From positions 1,674,001 to 1,738,000 of the forward strand of contig JANFOE010000193.1 in the NCBI GenBank assembly GCA_025667525.1: a stretch of DNA of 64,000 nt. The letters are read 5' to 3'. The stretch is from Glebionis coronaria. Lineage: Eukaryota > Streptophyta > Magnoliopsida > Asterales > Asteraceae. The notes beneath the pieces were generated by a model. It was not told where the DNA came from, did no database searches, and was given only the letters and a program-made list of their open reading frames with translations. Shown piece after piece: positions 1-11,431 of this stretch (position 1 is the stretch's first letter; each line of letters begins with the position of its first letter). The position numbers were made by a program, and so were the translations under genes.

Positions 1-2
1 TT

Positions 3-1498
3 TCCGATATCCACGGAATTGATCCGAACTTTTGTACTCACAAGATTCTCATGGAAGATTACTTTAAACCCGCAATCCAGAGCCAAAGAAGGGTTAATCC
101 TCGCATTCATGATGTCATCAAACAAGAGGTTATCAAAATTCTGATGCCGGCTTGATTTACCCTATCTCGGATTCGCCGTGGGTAAGTCCCGTCCATTGTG
201 TGCCCAAGAAGGGCGGAATAACCGTTTTTCCCAATGAACACAACGAGTTGATTCCCACTCGTCTCGTTACTGGGTGGAGCATTTGTATTGATTATCGCAA
301 GCTCAATGATGCCACGAGAAAAGATCATTTTCCTCTTCCTTTCATGGATCAAATGCTCGAGCGTCTTGCGGGTAATGACTATTACTGCTTCTTAGACGGT
401 TTCTTCGGGTATTTTCAAATTCCCATCGATCCCAAAGACCAAGAAAATACCACATTCACTTGTCCCTATGGAACATTTGCTTACAAACGTATGCCTTTCG
501 GTTTATGCAATGCTCCTGGGACGTTCCAAAGGTGTATGATGGCTATCTTCCATGACATGGTTGAAGAAACTATGGAAGTATTCATGGATGATTTCTCGGT
601 TTATGGCGATTCTTTTTCTGCTTGCCTTGCCAATTTAGAACGTATACTTAAGCGGTGTGAAGACACTCGCCTTGTTCTTAATTGGGAAAAATGCCATTTC
701 ATGGTAAAAGAGGGCATCGTGCTAGGACACAAGATCTCCAAAGTCGGTCTTGAAGTGGACCGTGCTAAAGTCGATGTTATTTCTAAATTGCCTCCACCTT
801 CAACCGTGAAGGGTGTGAGAAGTTTCCTGGGTCATGCGGGCTTCTACCGTCGTTTCATCAAAGATTTTTCTAAAATCGCTCGCCCGATGACCCACCTCTT
901 GGAAAAAGATACTCCTTTTATCTTTTCCAACGAGTGTATCGAAGCCTTCAACCTGCTTAAGGATAAGCTGACTAAGGCACCGGTCTTGGTTACCCCTAAT
1001 TGGGAGCTTCCCTTTGAGTTGATGTGCGATGCTAGCGACTTTGCTATTGGAGCGGTTTTGGGCCAAAGAGTGAACAAACACTTCCAACCAATCCATTACG
1101 CTAGCAAGACAATGACGGTGGCTCAATTGCATTACACGACAACCGAAAAAGAGCTTTTAGCTGTTGTCTATGCTTTAGAAAAGTTTCGCCCGTATCTTGT
1201 CCTATCTACCACCATCGTTTATACCGATCATTCCGCGTTGAAGTACTTGTTGACTAAACAAGATTCTAAACCAAGACTTCTTCGCTGGGTTTTGCTACTC
1301 CAAGAATTTAAAATCGAAATTCGCGATAAAAAAGGAGCTGAAAACCTAGCCGCGGATCATCTCAGTAGACTTGAGGATCCTTACCAAGGGGATCATCCGA
1401 ACAAAGAAATCAATGATTCTTTTCCCCTGGAGACCTTAATGTCTATCAACTCGAATTCTGATGAAACCCCGTGGTTTGCGGACATTGCAAACTACTAG
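3..1498 (+). pseudogene. ATH1 pol: reverse transcriptase and RNase H (broken)
   Basis: This encodes the RT and RNase H part of a Ty3/gypsy polyprotein, which copies element RNA into DNA in cytoplasmic particles. The RT N-terminal stretch is read in frame 3 from base 3. It hits a stop near 150 and continues in frame 2, consistent with a one-base deletion near 141. In the 152-1498 reading frame I see the CIDYRKLND block, the [12 protein letters not shown] block and the active site [10 protein letters not shown]. The RNase H part follows, with [34 protein letters not shown] and [11 protein letters not shown]. An in-frame TAG at 1496-1498 ends this ORF. The frame stays open afterwards, so the stop is a point lesion between RNase H and integrase. 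The DGFSGYF motif is mutated to DGFFGYF. It is certainly an Athila-type RT and certainly not functional as it stands. Confidence 0.93.
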
Positions 1499-2754
1499 TC
1501 GGGTGGAATTCTCATTGACGGGCTAACATCCCAACAAAAGAAGAAGTTCTTCAAAGACATTAAGACTTACTTTTGGGATGACCCGTATCTATTCAAACAA
1601 TGTGCTGATTTGATTATTCGCCGATGTGTTGATGGACCGGCCGCTTTAGAAATCCTTGACGCTTGCCACGAAGGACCCACCGATGGTCACTTTGGTCCCA
1701 ACTACACCGCCAAAAAAGTGTTTGACTCGGGATTTTATTGGCCCACCATTTATCGTGATGCTCACGAGATGGTTAAACGTTGTGATGCTTGCCAAAAACA
1801 AGGCAAGATCACACATAAAGACGAGATGCCTCAGAATTTCATTCAAGAATGTGAAATCTTTGATGTTTGGGGTATCGACTTTATGGGGCCATTCCCTTCA
1901 TCTAAAGGAAACAAATACATCCTTGTAGTCGTTGACTACGTTTCTAAGTGGTTTGAAGCCAAATCTTTACCCACTAATGATGCAAGGGTGGTTTGTAACT
2001 TTTTGAAATCGCTGTTCGCTAGATTCGGTGTGCCTCGTGCCATTATTAGTGATCGCGGGACTCATTTTTGCAATGACCAATTCGCAAGAGTCATGGCTAA
2101 TTATGGTGTAAATCATCGTCTTTCCACCGCAGACAACCCACAAACTAATGGCCAGGCTGAAATCTCTAACCGAGGATTAAAACGAATTCTTGAAAGAACC
2201 ATGGGAGAGCATCGCGCCTCATGGGCTGATAAACTTGATGATGCTTTGTGGGCTTTTCGTACCGCATACAAGACACCGATTGGTTGTACACCATATCATC
2301 TCGTGTACGGGAAAGCGTGCCACCTCCCCATTGAGTTGGAGCACAAGGCTTACTGGGCCTTGAAGTGGGCTAATTTTGATATCAACAAAGCCGGTGACCT
2401 TCGCAAGATCCAACTCAATGAGCTGAATGAACTCCGGAATGAGGCTTATGAAAATTCTTTGATCTATAAGGAAAAGACTAAGCTCATTCACGACTCCAAG
2501 ATTAAAAACCGAGAGTTCCAAGTTGGAGACAAGGTTTTACTCTTTAACTCTCGGTTGAAAATCTTTTCGGGCAAGCTGAAATCTCGTTGGTCCGGCCCAT
2601 TCACCATTCCCAAATTTTTCCATATGGTACTCTCGAGCTCGCTCAACCTAATGGACCTAATTTTAAGGTGAATGGCCAACGAGTGAAGTTGTACTTTGGT
2701 GAGGACATCTCTCATGAGATGATTCCATCCCTCACCACGTTTCCCATGAACTAA
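1499..2754 (+). pseudogene. ATH1 pol: integrase (broken)
   Basis: This is the integrase domain, which joins element cDNA to host DNA. It continues in the frame of the RT section after the TAG at 1496. The HHCC zinc finger is visible ([11 protein letters not shown] then CDACQKQGK). The catalytic core follows: [11 protein letters not shown] with the first Asp, ISDRGTHFC with the second Asp, and [16 protein letters not shown] with the Glu. [21 protein letters not shown] and a C-terminal [14 protein letters not shown] block come next. The ORF ends at 2671, but a one-base shift near 2611-2618 recovers the normal C-terminal tail, which ends in TAA at 2752-2754. Gene order PR-RT-RH-IN is that of Ty3/gypsy. 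The downstream sequence lacks any further long ORF. Confidence 0.92.
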
Positions 2755-4689
2755 ATTTAGGTCGAGTCAGGCTCGTGACTCGGTTATAAAAAACAAGCAC
2801 TCCTCGGGAGGCAGTCCGAGTATCTATCCTTTTCCGTTTTAACCTCCTAAGTGTAGGGGGACCTTAGGTTCTTGTGTTTGTGTGGTGATGTGATTCCAGG
2901 GATGAATACACTTTTGGAACCTTTGAAGAACCGTGCTCCCGTGTTATCCGAAATCCGGTTCTATCTCTCAACTATCGTGACTCAATTTTCTTCATACTCA
3001 CATTTGAAATTGATCACGTTAGTCGTCTCTTCCTTAACTTGATTTAACCAACGTGCAAATTGTCATAAGTGTAGGGGAGATTTTCCCACATGCTTAAACA
3101 TTAAGGACATTGTTTATCTTAAGTGTAGGGGGACTTCTATCAAAGTTTTAAGTGGACTTTTCCATGAAATTGCCTTCATTTAACCGGAAAATCATCTTTT
3201 TCAGCACTTTTCAAATTTTTTATTAACTTTGGCCATATAGTCGTAATTTTTAAATTTTTTTCGTTGCTTTCATATGTATATATCCCGCAATAAAGTCAAA
3301 AATATTAATAAGTGGTGTAGCTAGTTTTGAAGTCTTTGACATATTAGGCCCGTTGCGATTATTTTGACTCAACCCGAATAGACTTATCCAAGTTTATTCT
3401 AGCTAGTATCCTTAACCATGTATACCTTAATTGGTTTATTAGGCTAAGCATCCACGAGTCTCATTACTTGAGATTTTAAATTGTGGAGAACGAGAAATGA
3501 TAGAGTCAATTATAAGTCGATATTCTTACACAAGCTCACTTGGTGTAATTATTTGCCTATTCTCCCATCACTTGCTAATAATTTATCTGCAATAAGTAAG
3601 GTCGTACGATTTGAAAGTTACTTAGCTTCTAGCCCAAGATCGTTTAAAAGTTGCTCGGTAATGATAAGAGTTCATAGCCAATGCATAACTTATGAAGTGG
3701 GGCGCGAAGATTGGCGAGTCCGAAAAGGTCCTAACAAGGCATGAGGATTCAATCTTATTGCTAAAGATCCAAGGTGATGTGAAAAGCATTATTCCCAAAA
3801 TCAATATGAAGGATCAAGACTCACGACGAAAAGCAATCAACTCTCATAAAGATTATGGAGAAGTCTATCCGAAAAGACCCTAACAAGGTATGAGGATAAA
3901 TAGATCCAAGTCCGAAAAGGAGGCGGATCGTTGTATCTCAAAATCCCAATTAGAGATTGAAGAAATAATCATGAAGTCGTGGTCAACAAAGTTGGAGTAC
4001 CCCTCAAAAGTCTCCAAGTGAAGAAACTCTATTAACGAAGAGAAGACCATTATCTCAAGAACGTCTCTCAAGATATGAAGTATGAAGTACATGCCAAATA
4101 TCGGCCCGAGAAAGGTCTCAAATCGTGAACCGAGTTATGCCAAGATATGAACTTTTTCATATCCCGAGAAGCAGTTTTAAGAGATTTTGTCCTTTAGCTA
4201 ACTATTGATCAAATCGTCCTACTTTGCTTTCAGCCTAAATAAACTATCGAAATAAGTCCAAAAATGCATCTTCATGATCATTCTAAGACAAAAATAAAAT
4301 ATAAGAGATACACCTAGGAATAAGGGAGTTTAATCATTTAATTTAGCCATGTGTGTAAGTGTTTGATTTGCTAACTTATAATAACAATGATCTCGTTTTT
4401 AAGCTTAGTTTGGGGAACGTGAAACTTGAGGGTGATAAATCTTCGCAGCACCGAAGCCCTAATGTAAGTCTTAGATCTGTTTACAAGTTATTTCCATATA
4501 GCTATTTTCAAGTGAAAATGGTTTTCTATCCTTTTGTTTACTTTAAAGATTTTAATTTCTCTTAGTGCTTTAATTTTTGTTTAGTGGTATTTTAATAAGG
4601 CCAAGGTTGATTGATTATGAGAAAAGTGTAAATTTGCTTTATCACTAAGCATTGCATGAGGGCATGGCAATGGTTAAGTATAGGGGATT
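2755..4689 (+). other. ATH1 post-pol noncoding region
   Basis: About 1.9 kb between pol and the 3' LTR with no credible protein gene. Athila elements often have a long region here, sometimes with a remnant env-like ORF; none is readable here. It has three polypurine-like boxes (2849-2866, 3067-3080, 3121-3134) resembling the real PPT at 4676-4689. It also has a pair of about 28-bp boxes (3719-3747 and 3868-3896) sharing a CCGAAAAG core and a CTAACAAGG core. Homologous DNA is present in ATH2 (30488-31513) and, reversed, in ATH3 (51031-53195). Confidence 0.8.
4676..4689 (+). other. ATH1 polypurine tract
   Basis: The purine-rich AAGTATAGGGGATT lies directly before the 3' LTR start. It is the expected plus-strand primer site. 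ATH2 (44102-44115) and ATH3 (51020-51030, reversed) have a related tract at the same place. Confidence 0.8.
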
Positions 4690-5134
4690 TGATAGGTGTG
4701 AAAACACCTATCCTTTTACCACTTATTTCTTACTAAAACAAGACCAAAACACGTATTTAATATCATTTGTTTGGAATTATGCGTGGTTTTTGTGTTTATT
4801 GTGTTTTCAGAGTCAACCGGATGAATATTGAAGAAAAAATGGGATTGCACTGGTTTTATCAAGGAAAATGACTCAAGACGAAGTCTATTATCCAAGAGAT
4901 GCAAAAGATTCGAAGTCAATGGGCCTATTTGAAGATTTATCGAAGAAAAGGACCAAAGATGGAAGATTTACATATGTCGAAGAAAATCAAGTCTATTAAA
5001 CGAAGAAATTAAAAGACGAGTTGAATTTAATCGTCGACAAATCCCGAATCAGAATCGAAAACGTCGACTTTTCTGAAAAGACGAGAAGACAAGAAGAAAC
5101 GGAGAAAGCCCACTCACCAACCAACCACTTAGCC

Positions 5135-5143
5135 TATAAAAGG
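5135..5143 (+). promoter_or_regulatory. TATA box in ATH1 3' LTR
   Basis: TATAAAAGG about 445 bp into the LTR, where a pol II start would be expected at the U3/R border. No start site is proven. Confidence 0.5.
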
Positions 5144-5172
5144 AAATAACCCTCACACTTTTGGGACTAGTT

Positions 5173-5177
5173 TTCAT
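5173..5177 (+). repeat. COP1 target-site duplication, left (TTCAT)
   Basis: TTCAT directly abuts the TG of the COP1 5' LTR and is repeated exactly at 29537-29541. Confidence 0.95.
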
Positions 5178-5208
5178 TGTTGGGAATAAATTAAGGCCAG
5201 ATCACTTG

Positions 5209-5303
5209 AGCGCTGACAAGAACAAAACAAGCATTGACAAGAACAAAACAAGCGTTGACAAGTTAAAGTCAAGCGTTGACACATTGAAGAAAGCACTGAT
5301 GGA
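5209..5303 (+). repeat. 21-bp array in COP1 5' LTR (about 5 units)
   Basis: Units start at 5209, 5230, 5251, 5272 and 5292. The core is AGCGTTGACAAG or close variants and the spacer is AACAAAACA-like. Spacing is 21, 21, 21 and 20 bp. It lies in U3, about 130-220 bp upstream of the TATA box. The 3' LTR array has one more 15-bp unit. Confidence 0.95.
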
Positions 5304-5432
5304 AGATATATTATACATGTTTATTATATTCTAGAATACTTCTAGTAAGGATAGGAACGATAATGTATTTTCTATATTTATCTTTACCTAGAATAGCTGA
5401 TAAGTAGATTATTGTGCAAGGCTTCTTATGTC

Positions 5433-5440
5433 TATAAAAG
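5433..5440 (+). promoter_or_regulatory. TATA box in COP1 5' LTR
   Basis: TATAAAAG about 255 bp into the LTR, repeated in the 3' LTR at 29293-29300. It is the likely core promoter for the genomic RNA; the start site is not shown. Confidence 0.6.
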
Positions 5441-5678
5441 AAGACCTTTAGGTTAAGTTTCATATAAGTTTTCATTCGTAAACATCTTTCATTGTAAGCA
5501 AGTTTGATATTGATAATCAAAGTGAAAGTTTGTTTATATCATTGTGTGTTCTTGTTTAAGTGTTAAATTCCGCATAACACTTAGATTCATAAAGCATATA
5601 CAAAGGTTTCTCTACGTGTATTACTTGATCTTATCTCGTATACACAAAGCTAATCGATCTATGTTTGGGATCTACAAG

Positions 5679-5690
5679 TGGCATCAGAGC
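5679..5690 (+). other. COP1 primer-binding site (initiator-Met tRNA type)
   Basis: TGGCATCAGAGC begins two bases after the LTR. It matches the usual plant copia PBS TGGTATCAGAGC with one mismatch, so minus-strand DNA synthesis is probably primed by tRNA-iMet. Confidence 0.85.
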
Positions 5691-6592
5691 TTGTTGAGGA
5701 ACTTTTTGATCTTAAAGAACACCAGAACCCTAAAACTCACCAAAACCCTAATTTTCTCAGAAACCCTAACAACAACATGTCTGAAGCAATAAACTCCTCA
5801 TCCTCAGCTTTACCAAACATCAAGATTCCCATGCTTGATACAACCAACTTTGACTTATGGAAGTTCAACTTTGAACAATATCTGGGAATCTACGACTACA
5901 CACTCTGGGAGGTTATTGAATATGGAAACACATTCGATAAAGCCCAAAAGATTCTTAATGTCATTGCTCAAAGAACAGCTGTTGCTGGATGTTCTGAAGA
6001 GGATAAGAGAGAAAAACCTGGAGATGGTAGAGCTGTGTCTGCTGATGACATAACAAAGAGAAGGGTTGACATGAAAGCCCTAAATATTCTGAAAGTATCT
6101 TTGGGACATGAAAACCAACATAAATATAGAGGCTATGAATCTGCTAAGGATCTTTGGGCAGCTCTTGAAGTGGCACATGGTGGCAATGCAGACACTAGGG
6201 AAGAAAAGAAAAAGCAACTCATGCATGATTATGCTGTCTTCAAAGCTCAACCCAATGATAAACTGAGTAGTGCGAGAAGCAGATTGCTTGACATTACAAG
6301 CAAGTTGTCCTTCATGGGGACACAAGTTGGTGAAGTTGACATCAATGCTACCTTTCTCAAAAGTCTTGGTGAGGCATGGAAGATTGAGGCAAGATCTATT
6401 CTTGCCAACAATACTTACAAGAGCTCCTCGTTTGATGACATCTACAACAAACTAAGGCTGTTGGAGGATGAAGCTCTTTTAGAGCATGGAAGCAAGTCTA
6501 CCACCAGTAATATGGCCTTCTTTTCTCATAGTGAAGGTCAATTCAATCAGAAGGACTCTTACATACATCCAGTTACTGGATCATCATATGTC

Positions 6593-6640
6593 AGTGCTGG
6601 AACAAGTCATGTCAACGCTTCCTATTCAGACGCTGACACA
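6593..6640 (+). repeat. 21/15-bp units in COP1 gag (first cluster)
   Basis: Three degenerate units start at 6593, 6614 and 6629 (spacing 21 and 15). They encode SAGTSHV, NASYS and DADTFKS in the same codon phase as the later clusters. Confidence 0.7.
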
Positions 6641-7947
6641 TTTAAGAGTGACTCCCCAAGAGTTAAACCTGCTGGTTTGGACTTGGATACTGTTTGTGCT
6701 TACATGGCTTCTTTGCCCAATGGTTCAGTGATTACATATGAGGACCTTGAGCAGATAAGTGATGAGCACTTGGAAGAGATGGACATCAAGTGGAACATGG
6801 CTCTTGCTAGTATAAGAGCAAATAGGTGGAACAGAAGGTTTAAAAAGAAGATGACCTTCAATGCTAAAAACACAGCTGGATTTGATAAATCTAAAGTTGA
6901 ATGTTACAACTGTCATCGTATGGGGCACTTCATGAGGGAATGCATATCTCCTAGAAGATCTGATGCTGGTAAACCCTCAAGTCAGGTTGTTAAAGCTCAG
7001 GATTCCAAAGCCATGGTTGCAGTTCAAGGAATTGATGGTACAGGATGGGATTGGAGCTATCTGGCTAAGAATGTTGAAGAGGATAAAGCTTTGGTTGCTG
7101 ATATTGAAGAAGAAGAGCATGTTGAATATGCTCTCATGGCACACTCCTCCTCTTCATCTGACAATGAGGTATATGATGATGCTTTTTGTAGAAAAGGTTG
7201 TAGGTTAAATACTGAAAGACTTAACAAAGATGTGTTAAAATTAAAAGATGATATGAGTACTGAAAGATGCAAATTGTCTAATTACCAACTAGCTCTTACT
7301 GAAACTGAGAAAACAGTTTCTGAATACAAGAAAATGGAATTTGATTTAAAAGATAAAATCAATATTTTAAAACATGAGTTGGATGCTAGTATGGATATTA
7401 GAAATATCATGGAAAGGGTTAATGGTGAAATACATGCTAAGTTAGATGAGGCCATTAAGAATAAAGATAATGTTGGCCTTAAAATTCAAAGATTTGATAG
7501 AGCCACCCAAACCCTAGGAGACTGTGTAGCTAAACAAAGGGATCCTAAGGACATGACTGGGGTTGGGATGAATGATTACTCTTTGGTTCCACCACCAGCT
7601 GGTGACTTCTATGGTGTCCAACAAAGGGACTTATCTTGGACTGGTTTACCAGAGCTCCAAGAGGAGGAATTCATTCCTCCACCAAGAGTTGTCACTCCAG
7701 TGGAAGAGTATCAACAAAAGTTGACTGACCTAAATGAGTGGAAGAAAGCTAACCCTACTTTATTTGTCAAGGGTGGCTTGCTATGTGAAAGTCCAAATGA
7801 ATCAACACCCATTAGGGTTACTAACCCAATCACTAGTAAAGTTGTTGACCTAGGCTCAAACACTGTTAGAATACCTAACATTAAATATGCAGAGATGTAT
7901 AGGAATACTAGGTCACCCAAGAGTCAAGTTAGCAAACATGGAACAGG

Positions 7948-7952
7948 CTTCT
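7948..7952 (+). repeat. GYP-A target-site duplication, left (CTTCT)
   Basis: CTTCT abuts the TG of the GYP-A 5' LTR and is repeated exactly at 20370-20374. Confidence 0.95.
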
Positions 7953-10900
7953 TGTGACAATCCGTCAATTTACGATTGATATTTTATTCTCAAATATTAT
8001 TTGAAAATATTATTTTAATGTTACAATATGAACTCACTTATTTTTGGGAAGAAATTTGGATTTACGTCTTGAAGTAGCGTCGACTACGTTTAAACCGGAG
8101 GATTCAACGTTACGTGCTTACGTTTACATACACCGTCTTTGGTGACAGTCCGACATTTCAGAAAATAAATTTGTCCATGAATATTATTTTGGAGTTTTAA
8201 ATTTTTGTTGGTTCATAAACTCACAAATTTACGAGAAGAGATTAGGACTTACGATTTTATTTTAACGTCCTTTACGACTAAACCGGAAACCTTAGGATTT
8301 CGTATTTACGTTTTCGAACTCCGTTTTTGATGAGACAATTTTTATTAGATTCGTTTTGTGACGTCGATTCATAATTTATAAAAACATTTTTCGTAAAACG
8401 ACCCGAGGGCACGCAAATCGAGGAAACTAGAATCGAGGAGTACCCGTAAATAAATGGGGATGAGACAAGTGGGACACTTGTCCCACCCCCATCAAAACCG
8501 GCTATAACTCTCCAACACAACAACTTGGTGTCAAGTTGTAAGTAATATTACTTACACATGTCCTAAGCTTAACCTTTAACTATTCCACTTCACAAAACCA
8601 ACAACACAAACCACTCTTCTCACACACACTCATGCAAACAAGCTACAAACTTTCTCTCTCTCTCTTGGACTCCATTTTTGGCCGTCCCTCATCTCCATCA
8701 AACACCACCTTTCATACAAACTTTAACCATAAACATATGTTATAATTAACATATGTTAATCTCCATTCAAAAAGATGAAGATTGGTGCAACTTATAATAT
8801 CCATGGAGGAGTTTTCATGATGTCATGGGGCTGATTTTCCACAAGGAGTTCATGGAGCATGGTGGTCTTGAAGATGGTCATGGTTGTCTACAAGTTTCTC
8901 AATCAAAAACCATGTCAAAATCATAACCTACATCAAGTTGGTGGTATAAAGATTGTCCTCCTCAACTTCTTGTTATTTTGATTATGTAAACATGTATTTT
9001 ATTTCCTATTGTATATATTTATGATGATTATATGATGATAAAAATGTTATGTGGGGATTTGTTGTTGATAAACATGATTAAAAAGGTGAAAAACCATAAG
9101 AAACAAGGTTAAAATCTTGGTTAAATTTGTTGGCTGTATAAAACAGTAAATAAACAGGTCATGGACTGATAATATGATGAAGTAGAACCCATTTACAGTA
9201 AGCTATGGGTCTTGTACACATGTGAGAGTTGGCCATGCAATGGAATCAAAATAATGAGTGAGATATGATCAAAACAAGTTTAGGGTATAAATCTGAAGTT
9301 ACTGTTTTGGACGATGTTTAGAAAATATTTAGAAGATGATTCAACAGTAGCTATAGGAGAGTTAAATGTAGCACATATCATTTAGTTTATGTGATAAAAA
9401 TTTGAGCTTCTATCTCCATATAGAACTCAAGATATGGCAGTTTTGGTGAAGATGAAGTTAAAAATCAGATTTTTGGAAATTAAAGAATAATACTATTATA
9501 TAAGCACTCACATTTTAATATATAAAATGTAAAATAAAAACCCACTAACTTATAAAACTTTTTTATATAAATATATATAAAAGGTTAATCAAATGGATAA
9601 ATTATATAAATGGTGGTGAAATAATGTTTATAAGTAATAAAAACTATAAACATGATTTTTACGACTTTTTCGGCTATTGCCGTAAAATTAACGTTTTTGT
9701 TAAATAAAACTTAGATGGTTGGACCCGTCTAATGAAAACTTTATAAAACTTATATACTGATATATAGACATGTATAACAAGTAAAAACCGATAAAACCCG
9801 AACTATAGGGCATACGGACATTAACGAGCTAAGTAAACATATTGGACTAATACTTGGGCTAATAATTGGACTAAATGAGATAAACACTCATAAAAAGAAC
9901 TTATTGGGCTTAACCCATTTGGGCCCAACTTGAAAGTTTAAATACTGATAGTATAAGTATGAAAGGGATTAATACAAGTTAATAGACTTATAATAGGCTT
10001 ATTGGACCCAAAACACGTAAAGAGGTAAAACGAGAAAACTATTATAAAAGTTATCGACACATAACACAAAAATGAACAAATGAGAATATGTAAACCCACT
10101 TGATCATCATATATATATATAATCATCATATGTATACATAATTGTTATTTTATAAAGTCATTGGACATGAGTCTAAGACGAGTATTATTTGTCTAGGTTT
10201 CCGTGATTGAAGCACGTACCGTACGCCCGAATTGCCGATATCCCGCCTTCCCACATCAACGTGAGTTCACAGCCTCGCACTCTTTTAAATGTTTTTATAA
10301 ATGTTTTATAAACCCGCGAGCGAGATAACATGTTAGTATTTTTATAAATTAGGACACCATTTATCCCGATTGTTTGTTTATTGATTTAGACCCGAATGAT
10401 TGAATGACCCGATTGTATGACCTGATAAATGATTAAAGGACCCGATAAATGAAATTATATGGATTATTAAAGTTAGGTTATGTCACTAAAAGTCCCATTA
10501 GCATGAATTGTGAACTACCGGGATTTGGTAGACGCTTATGCATTTAATAGTACTATTTGGGGACGATCACCCCAGTTCGCGCCTTGACGGTTGATCCCCG
10601 TCGTGCCACATTGATTGGTAAGCGAATTTATGTATGAGAAGATTTCCATAGCGTGACCTTTGTGACGACACGCTACTTTAGATGGGCAAAATTGGTATCG
10701 GGTTAGCTACCCGTTGTTGGTTTAGTAAGGTAACAATGTCATGCGGCTTATAATAATCCAAAACTAACGAAATACTATTAGACGCATCGAATTACGAAAG
10801 TATTGCCTGACTAGCAATACGGGGTCATACTATTGATATTATGTTTGTGTTTTGGTTTTCATAACCATACTCATATAACGATTTTTATTTTCATACAACG

Positions 10901-11414
10901 TTGCAAACGTATTGTATGATGTTTTTGACGACAATGATTCGTATAATGATTTTTAAGGCAAATGCCTATATTACGATTTTCGATAAAGATTTGTATAAAA
11001 TGACTTTGGCTATTTTATGGCCTATTAAAATAATTTGTACAAGATGATTTTCAGTAATAATTTTATACTGATATTATATTGATGGATTTTATTAAACTCT
11101 ATGAATTCACTCGGCGTTATCACTGACCTTTTCTTTTAACATGTTTTATCTCAGGTACTTGAAGGTAATTCTCGGGAAGACGACAAGAATTCATGGCCCG
11201 CACTTAAACAATATTTTCCATTCAAATATTTTGTAAAACTTTGTATGAAATATCATGACTTGGGACCGATGTAACTTTGATATTTATGAATGGAAATGAT
11301 TTATTAATAAACGACGCGATTTTTATGCGTTGTCTATGATGTGAGTAATGTGCTATCCCGTAACACCAACTAGTCTTCCGCTATACTGAGTTGTATAAAT
11401 TTGGAGGTGTTACA
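7953..11414 (+). repeat. GYP-A 5' LTR (3462 bp)
   Basis: Starts TGTGACAATCCG and ends GGTGTTACA. It is AT-rich with no credible gene; short ORFs here recur in the 3' LTR only because the LTRs are copies. A TA-rich microsatellite lies near 10108-10122. A conserved GC-rich block lies at 10559-10610. Confidence 0.95.
10559..10610 (+). promoter_or_regulatory. Conserved GC-rich LTR block (copy 1 of 5)
   Basis: The segment contains GGGGACGATCACCCC and then GATCCCCGTCGTGCC. It is conserved in GYP-A (also 19513-19562), in GYP-B (32322-32372, 41351-41401) and in the more diverged GYP-C LTR (46600-46652). Function unknown. Confidence 0.45.
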
Positions 11415-11417
11415 GTT

Positions 11418-11431
11418 TGGTATCAGAGCTC
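11418..11431 (+). other. GYP-A primer-binding site (initiator-Met tRNA type)
   Basis: TGGTATCAGAGCTC starts three bases after the 5' LTR. Its first 12 bases match the standard plant tRNA-iMet PBS exactly. Confidence 0.9.

Larger units (their letters stand above)
4690..5177 (+). repeat. ATH1 3' LTR, left segment
   Basis: The LTR begins TGATAGGTGTGAAAACACC after the PPT and runs until COP1 interrupts it at 5178. It matches the ATH2 LTR start at 44116 (GTGTGAAAACAC core, CCTTTTACCACTTATTT nearby). A TATA-like TATAAAAGG lies at 5135-5143. The remainder resumes at 29542. Joined length is about 1.43 kb, typical of Athila LTRs. Confidence 0.85.
5178..5676 (+). repeat. COP1 5' LTR (499 bp)
   Basis: Starts TGTTGGGAATAA and ends GGGATCTACA. 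It matches the 3' LTR at 29022-29536 nearly base for base. It contains the 21-bp array at 5209-5303 upstream of a TATA box at 5433-5440. Confidence 0.96.
5777..7952 (+). pseudogene. COP1 gag, N-terminal part, interrupted by GYP-A
   Basis: This encodes the structural capsid/nucleocapsid polyprotein of a copia element. I start it at ATG 5777, the first ATG in the frame, after a CCCTAA-rich leader. The frame is open further upstream to 5678, but only from a GTG. The N-terminus (residues about 15-270) has the copia gag fold signature, with NFDLWKFNFEQYL and then a LWAALEVAHGG block. A CCHC zinc knuckle CYNCHRMGHFMREC lies at residues 376-389 (from 6902). A charged heptad-like region at about residues 475-575 is probably coiled coil. 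Three units related to the 21-bp repeat sit at 6593-6640. The frame reads through to the GYP-A insertion; an artificial stop follows just inside GYP-A. The rest of gag resumes at 20375 in the same frame once GYP-A and one copy of the target duplication are discounted. Length is long for gag but usual for Sirevirus-like elements. Confidence 0.92.

Noticed and set aside
8278..8523. 81-codon minus-strand ORF in the GYP-A 5' LTR, repeated at 17231-17476
   Set aside because: Antisense, inside an LTR, and present twice only because the LTRs are copies; no recognisable domain.
10108..10122. TA microsatellite in the GYP-A LTR
   Set aside because: Short, common in plants, and duplicated with the LTR; no further significance.
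11418..11431. tRNA-like sequence
   Set aside because: It is a primer-binding site complementary to a tRNA 3' end next to an LTR, with no cloverleaf around it.
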